Source: Bradyrhizobium sp. CCBAU 53340
GTDB taxonomy: Bacteria; Pseudomonadota; Alphaproteobacteria; Rhizobiales; Xanthobacteraceae
Direction: 5' to 3'
Assembly: GCF_015291645.1 (NCBI RefSeq)
Contig: NZ_CP030055.1
Location: 2,728,001-2,792,000 of the forward strand
DNA length: 64,000 bases
Shown: one piece after another, positions 1 through 7,631 of the stretch
Layout of the letters: each line of letters begins with the position of its first letter
Numbering within the stretch: position 1 is the stretch's first letter
Position numbers and translations under genes: made by a program
Notes under the pieces: generated by a model
The model's database searches: none
What the model saw: the letters and a program-made list of their open reading frames with translations, nothing else
What the model was told of the DNA's origin: nothing

Positions 1-155
1 TTCACGGTCGGATCATCGCCAACCTGCTCGTCGCCGACCTCGGCCCGCGCCATCGCTTCGCGCATCGCAGCCGTCGGCTTGGTCTGCGTATCCGAGAGCA
101 GATTGATGCGTACCGGCGGCGCCTTGGGATCGATGGGGGGAGGGGTATAGAGCAT
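1..155 (-). CDS. Threonine aldolase family protein, N-terminal fragment
   Basis: The reverse strand from an ATG at 155 reads [20 protein letters not shown] followed by [16 protein letters not shown] and [13 protein letters not shown], and leaves the window without a stop. The S-D-T-x-T-x-P-T-x-x-M segment and the downstream G-D-(D/E)-x-x-G-x-D-P are the conserved N-terminal part of low-specificity threonine aldolases. These are PLP enzymes of the beta-eliminating lyase family that cleave threonine or allo-threonine to glycine and acetaldehyde. The catalytic lysine lies outside the window. It is on the same strand as rpsD but beyond a strong terminator, so it is probably a separate transcript. 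Family is confident; exact substrate is inferred. Confidence 0.75.
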   Translation of the reverse strand, partial: MLYTPPPIDPKAPPVRINLLSDTQTKPTAAMREAMARAEVGDEQVGDDPTV

Positions 156-200
156 GCGACGGCTCCTCAGAAATGCGGCCACTGAAATGTGGCTCTTAAG

Positions 201-230
201 CAAAAAGGCCCCGGCGAACCGGGGCCTTTC
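201..230 (-). terminator. Rho-independent terminator of rpsD
   Basis: An inverted repeat with arms 204-214 and 219-229 around the tetraloop CGAA (215-218) lies just past the rpsD stop. Read on the minus strand, the GC-rich stem runs straight into a T tract (bases 206 to 202), the classic intrinsic terminator layout. Confidence 0.85.
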
Positions 231-242
231 GATATTCAGATC

Positions 243-860
243 TTAGCGCGAATAGAATTCGACGACCAGATGGGGCTCCATCTGCACCGGGAACGGCACA
301 TCGGAGAGGCCGGGGACGCGCACATACTTCGCGGTCATCTTGCCATGGTCGACTTCGAGATAGTCGGGGGTGTCGCGCTCGGGGAGCTGGCTCGCTTCGA
401 GAACGTGGGCGAGCTGCTTGGAGGCTTCCTTGACCTCGATCACGTCGCCGATCTTGACCTGGTAGCTCGAGATGTTGACCTTGCGGCCGTTCACCTTGAT
501 GTGGCCGTGGTTGATGAACTGGCGGGCGGCGAAAATCGTCGAGACGAACTTGGCGCGGTACACGACCGCGTCGAGACGCCGCTCCAGCAGGCCGATCAGG
601 TTCTCGCCGGTGTCACCCTTGAGGCGGCTCGCCTCGACATAGATGCCGTGGAACTGGCGCTCGCTGATATTGGCGTAGTAGCCCTTCAGCTTCTGCTTGG
701 CGCGGAGCTGCACGCCGAAGTCCGAGAGCTTGCCCTTGCGGCGCTGGCCGTGCTGGCCGGGGCCGTATTCGCGGCGGTTGACGGGGCTCTTCGGGCGGCC
801 CCAGATGTTCTGGCCCATACGGCGATCGATCTTGTACTTCGCCTCACTGCGCTTAGTCAT
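243..860 (-). CDS. rpsD: 30S ribosomal protein S4
   Basis: Small-subunit ribosomal protein S4, a primary 16S rRNA-binding protein that nucleates assembly of the 30S body. The 205-residue product begins [20 protein letters not shown], the standard alphaproteobacterial S4 start. It has the N-terminal S4 domain (about 1-93, with [17 protein letters not shown]) and the S4 RNA-binding fold (about 94-157, with RRLDAVVYR and [11 protein letters not shown]). The open frame extends upstream to 941, but those 27 residues are not S4-like, so the ATG at 860 is the start. Length is normal for the family. It appears monocistronic with its own terminator at 201-230. Confidence 0.97.
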   Translation of the reverse strand: MTKRSEAKYKIDRRMGQNIWGRPKSPVNRREYGPGQHGQRRKGKLSDFGVQLRAKQKLKGYYANISERQFHGIYVEASRLKGDTGENLIGLLERRLDAVVYRAKFVSTIFAARQFINHGHIKVNGRKVNISSYQVKIGDVIEVKEASKQLAHVLEASQLPERDTPDYLEVDHGKMTAKYVRVPGLSDVPFPVQMEPHLVVEFYSR

Positions 861-1062
861 CGCGTCCTCTTCGGTTGCATGGTTATGAGGAAACGCGCCC
901 TCCTGTGTGACAGGCCTTAATCCTGGCACCGACAGGTCCAATCCCCAAAGCTTAAGGGACTAGACCACGGGTCGCGAAACGCTTCGCGGGCCGAAATCGG
1001 CCCGCGAGCAGGCGGCTTTTAGGGGAGTTTGGGGTTCGCTGTCAATGCGAACGGCCCCGGAA

Positions 1063-1830
1063 TCAGGTCGCAACGGCCCGGATCGGCTTCGGGCCAGCGG
1101 CGCGCAATTCGGCAGCGATTTCAGTGTTCAGAACCTGTTCCAGCCGGGTCAGGACCCGGGCGATGGGGGCCGCATCGGTGACCCGATGGTCCCAGCGGAT
1201 CACGACGTGGATGGTCTGATCGGGCTCGACCACCCCATAGCTGACGATGAAGGGGCCGGGCGTGACCGGATGGAGCTCGCCGCCGCCATAGGCAGCCACC
1301 GAGCTCACCGCGAAGCTGCCGAACCAGTTACCCCTCTGCCGGCCGAAATTGAGCCCCACGGCCCAGGAGAGGCGCCGCAGCGGCAGCGGCAGCCGGGTCG
1401 CCCGCATGATCTTGCGGAACATCGGGACGTCGTCGACCGGGGCGGTCTTGGCGCGCCGGATCTCGGCATCGACCGCGGACAGCGCCATGGTCTCCGGGGC
1501 TGCGATCCGCTGCGGCATCACGCATTCCTCGCCGTCCTCGACCCGGGCAATGGCAATCAGCGCCACGCTCTTCGGCAGCTCATAGAGTGAGGGCCAGGGC
1601 CATTTGGCATAGACGGTCCGCAGGACCGGCTCGTCCCTGGCGACCAGCGCGAAAGCCTTGACGAACATGGCCGCCCAGCCGGCCGGCGCCATCGCCCCCG
1701 CGCGGGCCTCCAGCAGCGGGCGGATATTGAGGGAACGCGACAGGGACACGAACGGCACGTCCATCGAGGCGCGCATCAGGTCGCAAATCAGGCGGCGCGG
1801 CAGCGAAATGGTCTTGGGCGTCCCGCGCAT
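1063..1830 (-). CDS. 2-oxoacid dehydrogenase acyltransferase-like (CAT-fold) protein
   Basis: The 255-residue product resembles the catalytic domain of E2 acyltransferases of 2-oxoacid dehydrogenase complexes, a CoA-dependent acyltransferase fold. A C-terminal VVIRWDHRVTDAAP segment supplies the HxxxD catalytic motif (about H215, D219). No lipoyl or peripheral-subunit-binding domain is present, so it is a stand-alone acyltransferase domain, not a complex E2. The ORF extends to 1884, but the ATG at 1830 gives the more family-like start and is preceded by GAAAGAG. It has no operon partner: rpsD lies downstream and about 210 bp of featureless sequence upstream. The substrate cannot be told from sequence. 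Confidence 0.75.
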   Translation of the reverse strand: MRGTPKTISLPRRLICDLMRASMDVPFVSLSRSLNIRPLLEARAGAMAPAGWAAMFVKAFALVARDEPVLRTVYAKWPWPSLYELPKSVALIAIARVEDGEECVMPQRIAAPETMALSAVDAEIRRAKTAPVDDVPMFRKIMRATRLPLPLRRLSWAVGLNFGRQRGNWFGSFAVSSVAAYGGGELHPVTPGPFIVSYGVVEPDQTIHVVIRWDHRVTDAAPIARVLTRLEQVLNTEIAAELRAAGPKPIRAVAT

Positions 1831-2043
1831 CGCTCTTTCGGTTCCCGGAGATGAAAATATGGGCAGCGAGCGGGTCGCCCGCACGTTCGCTTTAGCACAA
1901 CCAACCCGCTTTGGGGCGGCTGGTTCGCCTTACGTCGACACCGGCGGGCCGTTCTTTTCAATGCGTAAATATATAGTAATTTCAATGCTTTAAGTCGAAA
2001 TCCGACTATAGCGCACGACGGCCGCTGCGATGGCAGGTATCAA

Positions 2044-2817
2044 TCAGCGCCTGATCCCGTCGAAGGCCGCCATGATGCCGCGCTGGAACAGCGACCAGTC
2101 GAAGCCGAGCGCGATGGCGCGGTAGCCGCGGTCGATCAGGGCATTGGCCTGGTCGGCGGTGCGCGCGACGCCGCCGATCGGCACGCCGCTTTTGAGAATG
2201 CCGGCCTCGGCGCGCCCGATCAGCTCCCGCAATTCCGGATCGTCCATCTGACCGCGCTTGTTGATGGAGGTCGCGAGATCGCCGGGGCCGATGACGGCGA
2301 CGTCGATGCCCGGTGTCGCCATGATCTCGTCGATGCGGTTGACGGCATCGACATGCTCGATGGTGACCATGCAGATCATCTCGTCGTCCGCCGATGCCAT
2401 GTAGTCAGGCATCGACTGGCCCCAGCGGAACGGCGCGTGAAACGGACCCCACAGCCGGTCGCCGCGTGGCGGATAGCGCACGCTGCGCACCGCTTTCTCG
2501 GCCTCGTCGCGATTGGTGATCATCGGAAAGTTGATGCCGAAGGCCCCGATGTCCATCGGCGCTTTCGCAAGCCACGGCTCGTTCGCCGCGATCCGCACCA
2601 GCGGGGTGCAGGGCGTGCCCGTCGTCGCGGCGATCATCGCATGCGCCTCGGTCAATCCAATCGGGCCATGCTCGAGGTCGACGATGATCCAGTCGAGCGA
2701 GCGCGCCATGATCTGCACCATCTGCACGCTCGGGATCGTCGCGATCGCGCCGAAGGCAGGGCGCCCCTCGCTCCACATCTGGCGGAGGCGATTGAGCGGC
2801 TTGGCGGGGACCGACAT
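2044..2817 (-). CDS. HpcH/HpaI aldolase family protein
   Basis: A 257-residue class II (metal-dependent) pyruvate aldolase-like TIM barrel of the HpcH/HpaI family. Members cleave 2-keto-4-hydroxy acids to pyruvate plus an aldehyde, often at the end of aromatic degradation. Visible hallmarks are WIIVDLEHGP near residues 42-51, the VRYPPRGDR segment with its substrate-binding arginine, MVTIEHVDAV with a metal-ligand glutamate, and the GPGDLATSI loop. The ATG at 2817 follows an AAGG ribosome-binding site; the frame extends upstream but reads through murI territory in non-coding style. It sits 62 bp downstream of murI on the same strand and may be co-transcribed with it. The substrate is unknown. 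Confidence 0.85.
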   Translation of the reverse strand: MSVPAKPLNRLRQMWSEGRPAFGAIATIPSVQMVQIMARSLDWIIVDLEHGPIGLTEAHAMIAATTGTPCTPLVRIAANEPWLAKAPMDIGAFGINFPMITNRDEAEKAVRSVRYPPRGDRLWGPFHAPFRWGQSMPDYMASADDEMICMVTIEHVDAVNRIDEIMATPGIDVAVIGPGDLATSINKRGQMDDPELRELIGRAEAGILKSGVPIGGVARTADQANALIDRGYRAIALGFDWSLFQRGIMAAFDGIRR

Positions 2818-2879
2818 GGAATGACCTTGCGCAGGATGACGACGGTGCGAACCTAGCAGCGCGCCGCCGGGGCGCAAGG

Positions 2880-3677
2880 TCAGGCGACGGCGCGGCCGCC
2901 GAAGAACGGCGTCAAAGCCGGGCCAAGCCCATGCACGCGGTTCGACGTGAAGATCATCTCGGCACCCGACTGCACGGTGGTGCCACTGCTCGGACCGAGC
3001 AGATCGGAGACGCGGCGAGCGATAGCCGGTGCCGGGTCGATCCAGTCGACCGGCCATGGCGCCAGCTTCTTCATCCGCTCGAGCAGCAGCGGGTAATGCG
3101 TGCAGGCGAGCACGATGGTGTCGGTGCGCGTGCCAGCGTCCGCGGCATCGCCAACGAAGCAGGGGGCAAGCTCGGCGAGGATGTCGCCATCGCTGATCTC
3201 GTGGCCGCCGAGCTCCCGTTCTGCGAGCGAGGCCAGCTCGGGCGAGCCGACCAGCGTGACCTCGCAGCCTTGCGCGAAATCGCGGATCAGCGCCTTGGTG
3301 TATTCGCGCTTCACGGTGCCCTTGGTGCCGAGCACCGAGACACGGCGGCTCTTCGATTGAGCGCAGGCCGGCTTGATCGCCGGCACCGTGCCGACGAAGG
3401 GCACGGAATAAGCGCCACGCAAGTGCGATAGGACCAGGGTAGAAGCCGTATTGCAGGCGATGACGACGAGGTCAGGATCATGGGCGCCGATCAGCTCCCC
3501 CATCAGCGGCACCACGCGGGCGATGATCTCGTCCTCGCTGTGATGGCCGTAGGGGAAGAAGGCGTCGTCGGCGACGTAGGTAAAATGCGCGTCCGGACGT
3601 GCGGCCACGACCTCACGCAGCACGGTGAGGCCGCCAAGACCGGAATCGAATACCAGGATCGTCGGAGAATTGGTCAC
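2880..3677 (-). CDS. murI: Glutamate racemase
   Basis: Interconverts L- and D-glutamate without a cofactor, supplying D-Glu for peptidoglycan. Both catalytic cysteines of the two-base mechanism are present, in VVIACNTAST and VLACTHYPLL. The conserved FDSGLGGLTV and FFPYG motifs near the N-terminus are also intact. I place the start at a GTG (3677), giving 265 residues beginning (V/M)TNSPTILVFDSG; an ATG at 3698 would add seven residues without a better ribosome-binding site. It is divergent from the cytochrome b561 gene. Confidence 0.93.
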   Translation of the reverse strand: MTNSPTILVFDSGLGGLTVLREVVAARPDAHFTYVADDAFFPYGHHSEDEIIARVVPLMGELIGAHDPDLVVIACNTASTLVLSHLRGAYSVPFVGTVPAIKPACAQSKSRRVSVLGTKGTVKREYTKALIRDFAQGCEVTLVGSPELASLAERELGGHEISDGDILAELAPCFVGDAADAGTRTDTIVLACTHYPLLLERMKKLAPWPVDWIDPAPAIARRVSDLLGPSSGTTVQSGAEMIFTSNRVHGLGPALTPFFGGRAVA

Positions 3678-3844
3678 GTGGCTACCATAGGGCGTCATGG
3701 TTACCATTCGGTTTTTGGGGCGGTTTTGCGGCGGGGGCGGCCGGCACCACGTTTGGAGCGATTCAATTTCGCCTTTGCGGCCTGTTTCCGCTATCAGCCG
3801 TGCTGCGCTGCGGTTGGGATACCCGCAAATTCTCGGGAGCCCAC

Positions 3845-4396
3845 ATGATCAGAAACACGAGGACCGGCTGGGGCAGCGTCGCTCGGTGGTTTCACTGGGG
3901 CCTGGCGATCGCGATCATCGGCATGCTCGGCTTCGGCTGGTGGATGAATCATATCCCGGCGCGCGCCGACAAATTCTTCTACCGCTCGATCCACGCCGAT
4001 ATCGGCTACGTGATCCTGCTGCTGACGGTGCTGCGGATCGTCTGGCGCGCGGTCAACCCGACCCCGGCGCTGCCGATCGAGACCTCGCGCTGGCAGAGGG
4101 TCGCAGCCCATGTCAGCCATGGCGCGCTCTATCTCACGGTGATCCTGGTCGCCATGATGGGCTGCGCGCATTCGGGCGCGCGCGCGACCAACTACTCGGA
4201 CTTCTTCGGCCTGTTTCACGTGCCGCAATTCACCTCTCCGGACAAGGCGGCGGCGGATGCCTTCGAGGACCGCCACATCTTGCTCGCCTATGTGCTGCTG
4301 GCCTTGATCGCGGTCCACGTGGTTGCGGCCCTCTGGCATCACTTCGTCCGCCGCGACCGTGTCGTGGCGCGCATGGTGATGGATGAAGCGGGGTAG
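3845..4396 (+). CDS. Cytochrome b561 family di-heme membrane protein
   Basis: The 183-residue product is a four-helix integral membrane b-type cytochrome of the bacterial b561 (CybB) family, which moves electrons between quinol and periplasmic partners. Haem-ligand type histidines lie in ARWFHWGLA (helix 1), RSIHADIGY, HVSHGALYL and the C-terminal HVVAALWHHFV helix. The hydrophobic segments fall at about 15-33, 50-70, 95-115 and 145-167. The ATG at 3845 is preceded by GGGAG; an upstream in-frame ATG at 3800 gives an unlikely leader. It stands alone, divergent from murI. Its physiological partner is not shown by context. Confidence 0.88.
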   Translation: MIRNTRTGWGSVARWFHWGLAIAIIGMLGFGWWMNHIPARADKFFYRSIHADIGYVILLLTVLRIVWRAVNPTPALPIETSRWQRVAAHVSHGALYLTVILVAMMGCAHSGARATNYSDFFGLFHVPQFTSPDKAAADAFEDRHILLAYVLLALIAVHVVAALWHHFVRRDRVVARMVMDEAG

Positions 4397-4440
4397 GGGA
4401 CGGCACGAGGGCGGAGCTTTGCGCGCGCTCTCTCCACGTC

Positions 4441-4519
4441 GTCATTGCGAGCGCAGCGAAGCAATCCAGAATCTTTTTGTCGGAGGCTGTCTGGATTGCT
4501 TCGCTGCGCTCGCAATGAC
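4441..4519. repeat. Palindromic intergenic repeat, family A
   Basis: Arms GTCATTGCGAGCGCAGCGAA (continuing GCAATCCAG, 4441-4469) and their reverse complement (4491-4519) flank a 21-bp loop. The same arms recur at 34546-34630. It lies between the cytochrome b561 and GST genes and can form a long hairpin. Confidence 0.85.
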
Positions 4520-4572
4520 ATCGTATGGTGCGACATCGCGGCTCATCCCATTTACAGCCGCAAGGAGGCGCC

Positions 4573-5215
4573 ATGCTCACCGTCCATCATCTCGGCAAAT
4601 CGCAATCCGAACGCATCGTCTGGCTCCTGCGAGGAGCTCGGGATTCCCTACGAGTTGAAGTGCTACGCGCGGGATTCCGTCACCATGCTGGCGCCCCCCG
4701 ACTACAAGGCGCTGCATCCGATCGGGGCGGCTCCCGTCATCGTCGACGGCGATCTCGTGCTCGCCGAATCCGGCGCCATTGTCGACTATATCATCGCCAA
4801 ATATGGCAACGGTCGCCTCGTGCTCCGCGCCGATGATCCCGACTTTGCGCAGTTCCTGTACTGGTTTCACTTCGCTAACGGCACGCTGCAAGCCGGCATG
4901 GGGCGGCTGATGCTGCTGAACCGGCTCAAGCTCACTGATGACAATCCGATGCTGGTTGCGACCAAAGCGCGCGTCGATCGTGCTTTCGACCTCGTCGATG
5001 CGCGGCTGCGCGACGCCGAATATCTGGCAGGCAGCACCTTCACCACGGCCGACATCATGATCGGCTTCTCGCTCACCACGATGCGGTATTTCCAGCCCTA
5101 TGATCTCCAGCGCTGCCCGAATGTGGTCAAGTATCTCGGCCGTATCGGTGCGCGACCGGCCTACCGGCGCGCGATGGAGAAGGGTGATCCTGGCATGGCG
5201 CTGCTGCTGGGTTGA
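4573..5215 (+). pseudogene. Glutathione S-transferase, interrupted by a +1 frameshift
   Basis: From the ATG at 4573, with an AAGGAGG ribosome-binding site, the frame reads MLTVHHLGKSQSERIVWLL and then goes wrong. The rest of a GST continues in another frame as EELGIPYELKCYARDS and runs to 5215. Removing one base near 4629 restores the canonical thioredoxin-fold motif WLLEELGIPYEL and gives a normal protein of 213 residues. That protein has the GSH-site APVI and ESGAI motifs and an all-alpha C-terminal domain. All else looks intact, so this is either a very recent inactivation or a sequencing error. GSTs conjugate or reduce electrophiles with glutathione; the substrate is not predictable. Confidence 0.85.
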
Positions 5216-5222
5216 ATCGTGG

Positions 5223-6029
5223 TCAGGCGATCTTGTTCGTGGTCGCCGCCCGTGCTGCGGCCAGCTGCTTCTGCAAGCGATCGATGTTTTGCAAGAGGCG
5301 CTGGCTTGTCAGCACCAGGAAGTAATAGCCGAACTGTGGATCCTGGAAGTAGATCTCGAGCAGCCGGTCATAGGTGATCGTCAGCACCTGGCCGTCCTCG
5401 ATGCATTCGATCGTTCCGGTGCGCCGGTTGTCGGGCGTGAGGAAGCCGAACTCTCCCATGAGAGAGCCAGGTCCGATTTCGACGCCGATCTCCTTCACCA
5501 GGAATCTGCCGGTGACCGTGAGGAGCATCTCCTTGGCCGGGTCGCCCAATTTGAACAGCGTGTCGCCGCGGCGATATTTGCGCTCGGCCATGAACGGCTT
5601 GAGCCATTCGATCGACATGTCGCCTTCGGCGGCATGGCGCGCCTTCTTGACCAGCTTGAGCATCTGCCGCAACCGAAGCGCGTTGATCGGAAGCAACAGC
5701 AGATAGAGCAGGAACGTCGAGACGTTGGCGGAGAGCGCGCCGAAGAGGGCAAAGAAAGCGCAACCGATCATGTTGGCGACGCGCAGCGGCACCATCGTCC
5801 GCATCAGCAGCGTGGCAACGAAGAAGACGGCGCCAACCGCGGCGAACATGTTGGCCAGCGTGATATTGTGGACGAAGATCTCGAGCAGCCGGTTGAAGAT
5901 CGCGTCCCAGGTGACGTTGTTGGGGTCGAGGCCCATCTGGACCAGGATCTTCGCAATCCTGAGATTGTCCGTCGCCGCATCGAGAATGCGGTCGAGGATG
6001 GACGAAATGTCTGCGCTGCCGGACGGCAT
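5223..6029 (-). CDS. Popeye-like membrane protein with cyclic-nucleotide-binding domain
   Basis: The 268-residue product has an N-terminal amphipathic region (1-50), two or three membrane helices (about 52-75 and 82-118), then a cyclic nucleotide-binding-type beta-roll (about 140-240). The beta-roll shows RRGDTLFKLGDPAKEMLLTV, the GPGSLMGEFGFL phosphate-cassette-like segment, and NRRTGTIECIEDGQVLTI. The order of short N-terminus, helices and cNMP domain resembles Popeye-domain proteins, whose cNMP domain faces the cytoplasm. The canonical GELAL.RAAT cassette arginine is replaced by GEFGFL...NRRTGT, so ligand specificity is uncertain. It converges with the GST gene. The role is probably a cyclic-nucleotide-responsive membrane protein (inference). 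Confidence 0.75.
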   Translation of the reverse strand: MPSGSADISSILDRILDAATDNLRIAKILVQMGLDPNNVTWDAIFNRLLEIFVHNITLANMFAAVGAVFFVATLLMRTMVPLRVANMIGCAFFALFGALSANVSTFLLYLLLLPINALRLRQMLKLVKKARHAAEGDMSIEWLKPFMAERKYRRGDTLFKLGDPAKEMLLTVTGRFLVKEIGVEIGPGSLMGEFGFLTPDNRRTGTIECIEDGQVLTITYDRLLEIYFQDPQFGYYFLVLTSQRLLQNIDRLQKQLAAARAATTNKIA

Positions 6030-6288
6030 GGTACTAACCCCGCGTAAGGCCTTCAGTCCTGGTCGGTATCCGCGGCACGTATAGCCGACATCGAATGACG
6101 ACCGCTTGAAATGAAGCCTTCGGTCGCCCCGCCGCAAGGGGCAAATTTTAGCCTGATCGGCGGTTTCGGCAATTGCCCGTTGGTCGCGCGCATGATTCCC
6201 GCGCATCCCGTGATTCGGGCCGGCGCGGCGGGCAGAGCCTGGCATCCGGAGCAGGCGGTCGGCGCCAAAAAAGGCCGCCCAGCAAATC

Positions 6289-7383
6289 CTAGGGCTTGGC
6301 GCCGGGCTGGATGACCTGCTGCTCGACGAGGGTCAGGTGCCCGGGCAGGGAGCCGGCGCGCAGCAGCATGGCGACGCTGTTGGCCTCCTCGAGAGTGAAA
6401 TTGCCGGAGATCTGGACCGAGCCGCTGGTGATGGGCTCGCGGATCACGGGGGCCGAGATCACTCTGTCGTCGAGCACGATGGCGAAGGGCTTGCCGACGT
6501 TCTCTTCGGTGACGTGGGCGAAACGTCGTGCGCCGCGTCCGTTGAAGCGGAACTGGGCGATCGGATCCTTCGTGCCGGTCGCGAAGCCGGGCGCGGCATA
6601 GTTGATGTCTTCGCCGTCGAGCAGGCTGGTCTTGGCGACCAGATAGGGCCGCTTGTCCTTGAAGCCGAGCAGAACTTCGGAGCCTTCGGGCGGCGTGCGG
6701 GATTGGGCCAGCTCCGGCAACATCGAAACATCGATCGGGCGGAAGCCGACCTTGACCTTCCGCGCAAAGATCCCGGTGATCCGTTCGGGGTCCGTCACCC
6801 CGGGCAGGAAGATGCGGATGCGGTCGGTCCCGTCAGGGACAACACTGGCAGGCTTGACATCGGCGTCCTTGAGACGCTGCTCGACCATGGCGATGGAGTC
6901 TTCGACCAGTTCGTTTAGTCGCGCCCTGGATGCGGCATCGGTCGGCGCGAGCCGGACCGCTCCGTCGCCGCCGTCGGTCACGGAAACTGCATGCGACGGC
7001 AATCCCTCGGCGGCCGAGGCGAGCTTGCGTGCGAGTTCGTCGCGGCCTTTGGCGTCCGTGATCTTCACATCGACGCCGCCGTTGCGGATCGCAAGATCTG
7101 AGAAAGCGATATGGCCGTCGTGCAAGATCTTGTAGACGTCGTCGCGCAGATCCGTGACGACGCTCTCGCGCAAGGTGTCGCCGTCCACCTTGTAGATGAT
7201 GCGCGATCCGCCCAGCTTCTCCATCTTGTCGCCGACGAAGGCCGCGATCTTGGCGCGCATCTTGTCGAGCTGGCTCTCCGCGAGCGCCGCGCGCGGCAGG
7301 GCGATCATCAAGGCCGAGATCATCGATGTCATGGCGAGCGCAAGGATGCGCCGTGTGGCACGGCTGCGCAGGGACATAGTCAT
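6289..7383 (-). CDS. Secreted SecD P1-domain-like protein lacking membrane helices
   Basis: The 364-residue product starts with a signal peptide (basic MTMSLRSRATRR, then a hydrophobic core ending near ALA-ES at about residue 35). The rest resembles the periplasmic part of SecD. The C-terminal half carries the SecD P1-head signature: QFRFNGRGARRFAHVTEENV, GKPFAIVLDDRVISAP, IREPITSGSVQISGNFTLEE and LLRAGSLPGHLTLVEQQ. It stops at VIQPGAKP, just where the multi-spanning region of SecD would begin. Genuine SecD acts with SecF as a proton-driven protein-translocation motor; without helices this protein cannot do so. The ATG at 7383 follows GAGGTGA. Function unknown, periplasmic (inference). Confidence 0.8.
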   Translation of the reverse strand: MTMSLRSRATRRILALAMTSMISALMIALPRAALAESQLDKMRAKIAAFVGDKMEKLGGSRIIYKVDGDTLRESVVTDLRDDVYKILHDGHIAFSDLAIRNGGVDVKITDAKGRDELARKLASAAEGLPSHAVSVTDGGDGAVRLAPTDAASRARLNELVEDSIAMVEQRLKDADVKPASVVPDGTDRIRIFLPGVTDPERITGIFARKVKVGFRPIDVSMLPELAQSRTPPEGSEVLLGFKDKRPYLVAKTSLLDGEDINYAAPGFATGTKDPIAQFRFNGRGARRFAHVTEENVGKPFAIVLDDRVISAPVIREPITSGSVQISGNFTLEEANSVAMLLRAGSLPGHLTLVEQQVIQPGAKP

Positions 7384-7631
7384 GATCACCTCACGTCTTG
7401 CGGCAGGACGCTGGCAGATGAGTCCGGTGCCAGTACTTGGTAACCGGATCGAGCAGGCAGGTTCAAAAGTCGCCCAAGCGAGGTTGATCGTCACTGCCTC
7501 CAGGCAATGGACGAACGCCAAATCATCCATCATTGTGGTCCGGCTCGACCGGCCATCGGTCGAGGCCCCGCCGAACCAAATGTCAAAAAGACGGACGGCG
7601 AGGGACGACATCTGAGGGAGGACGGTATTCC

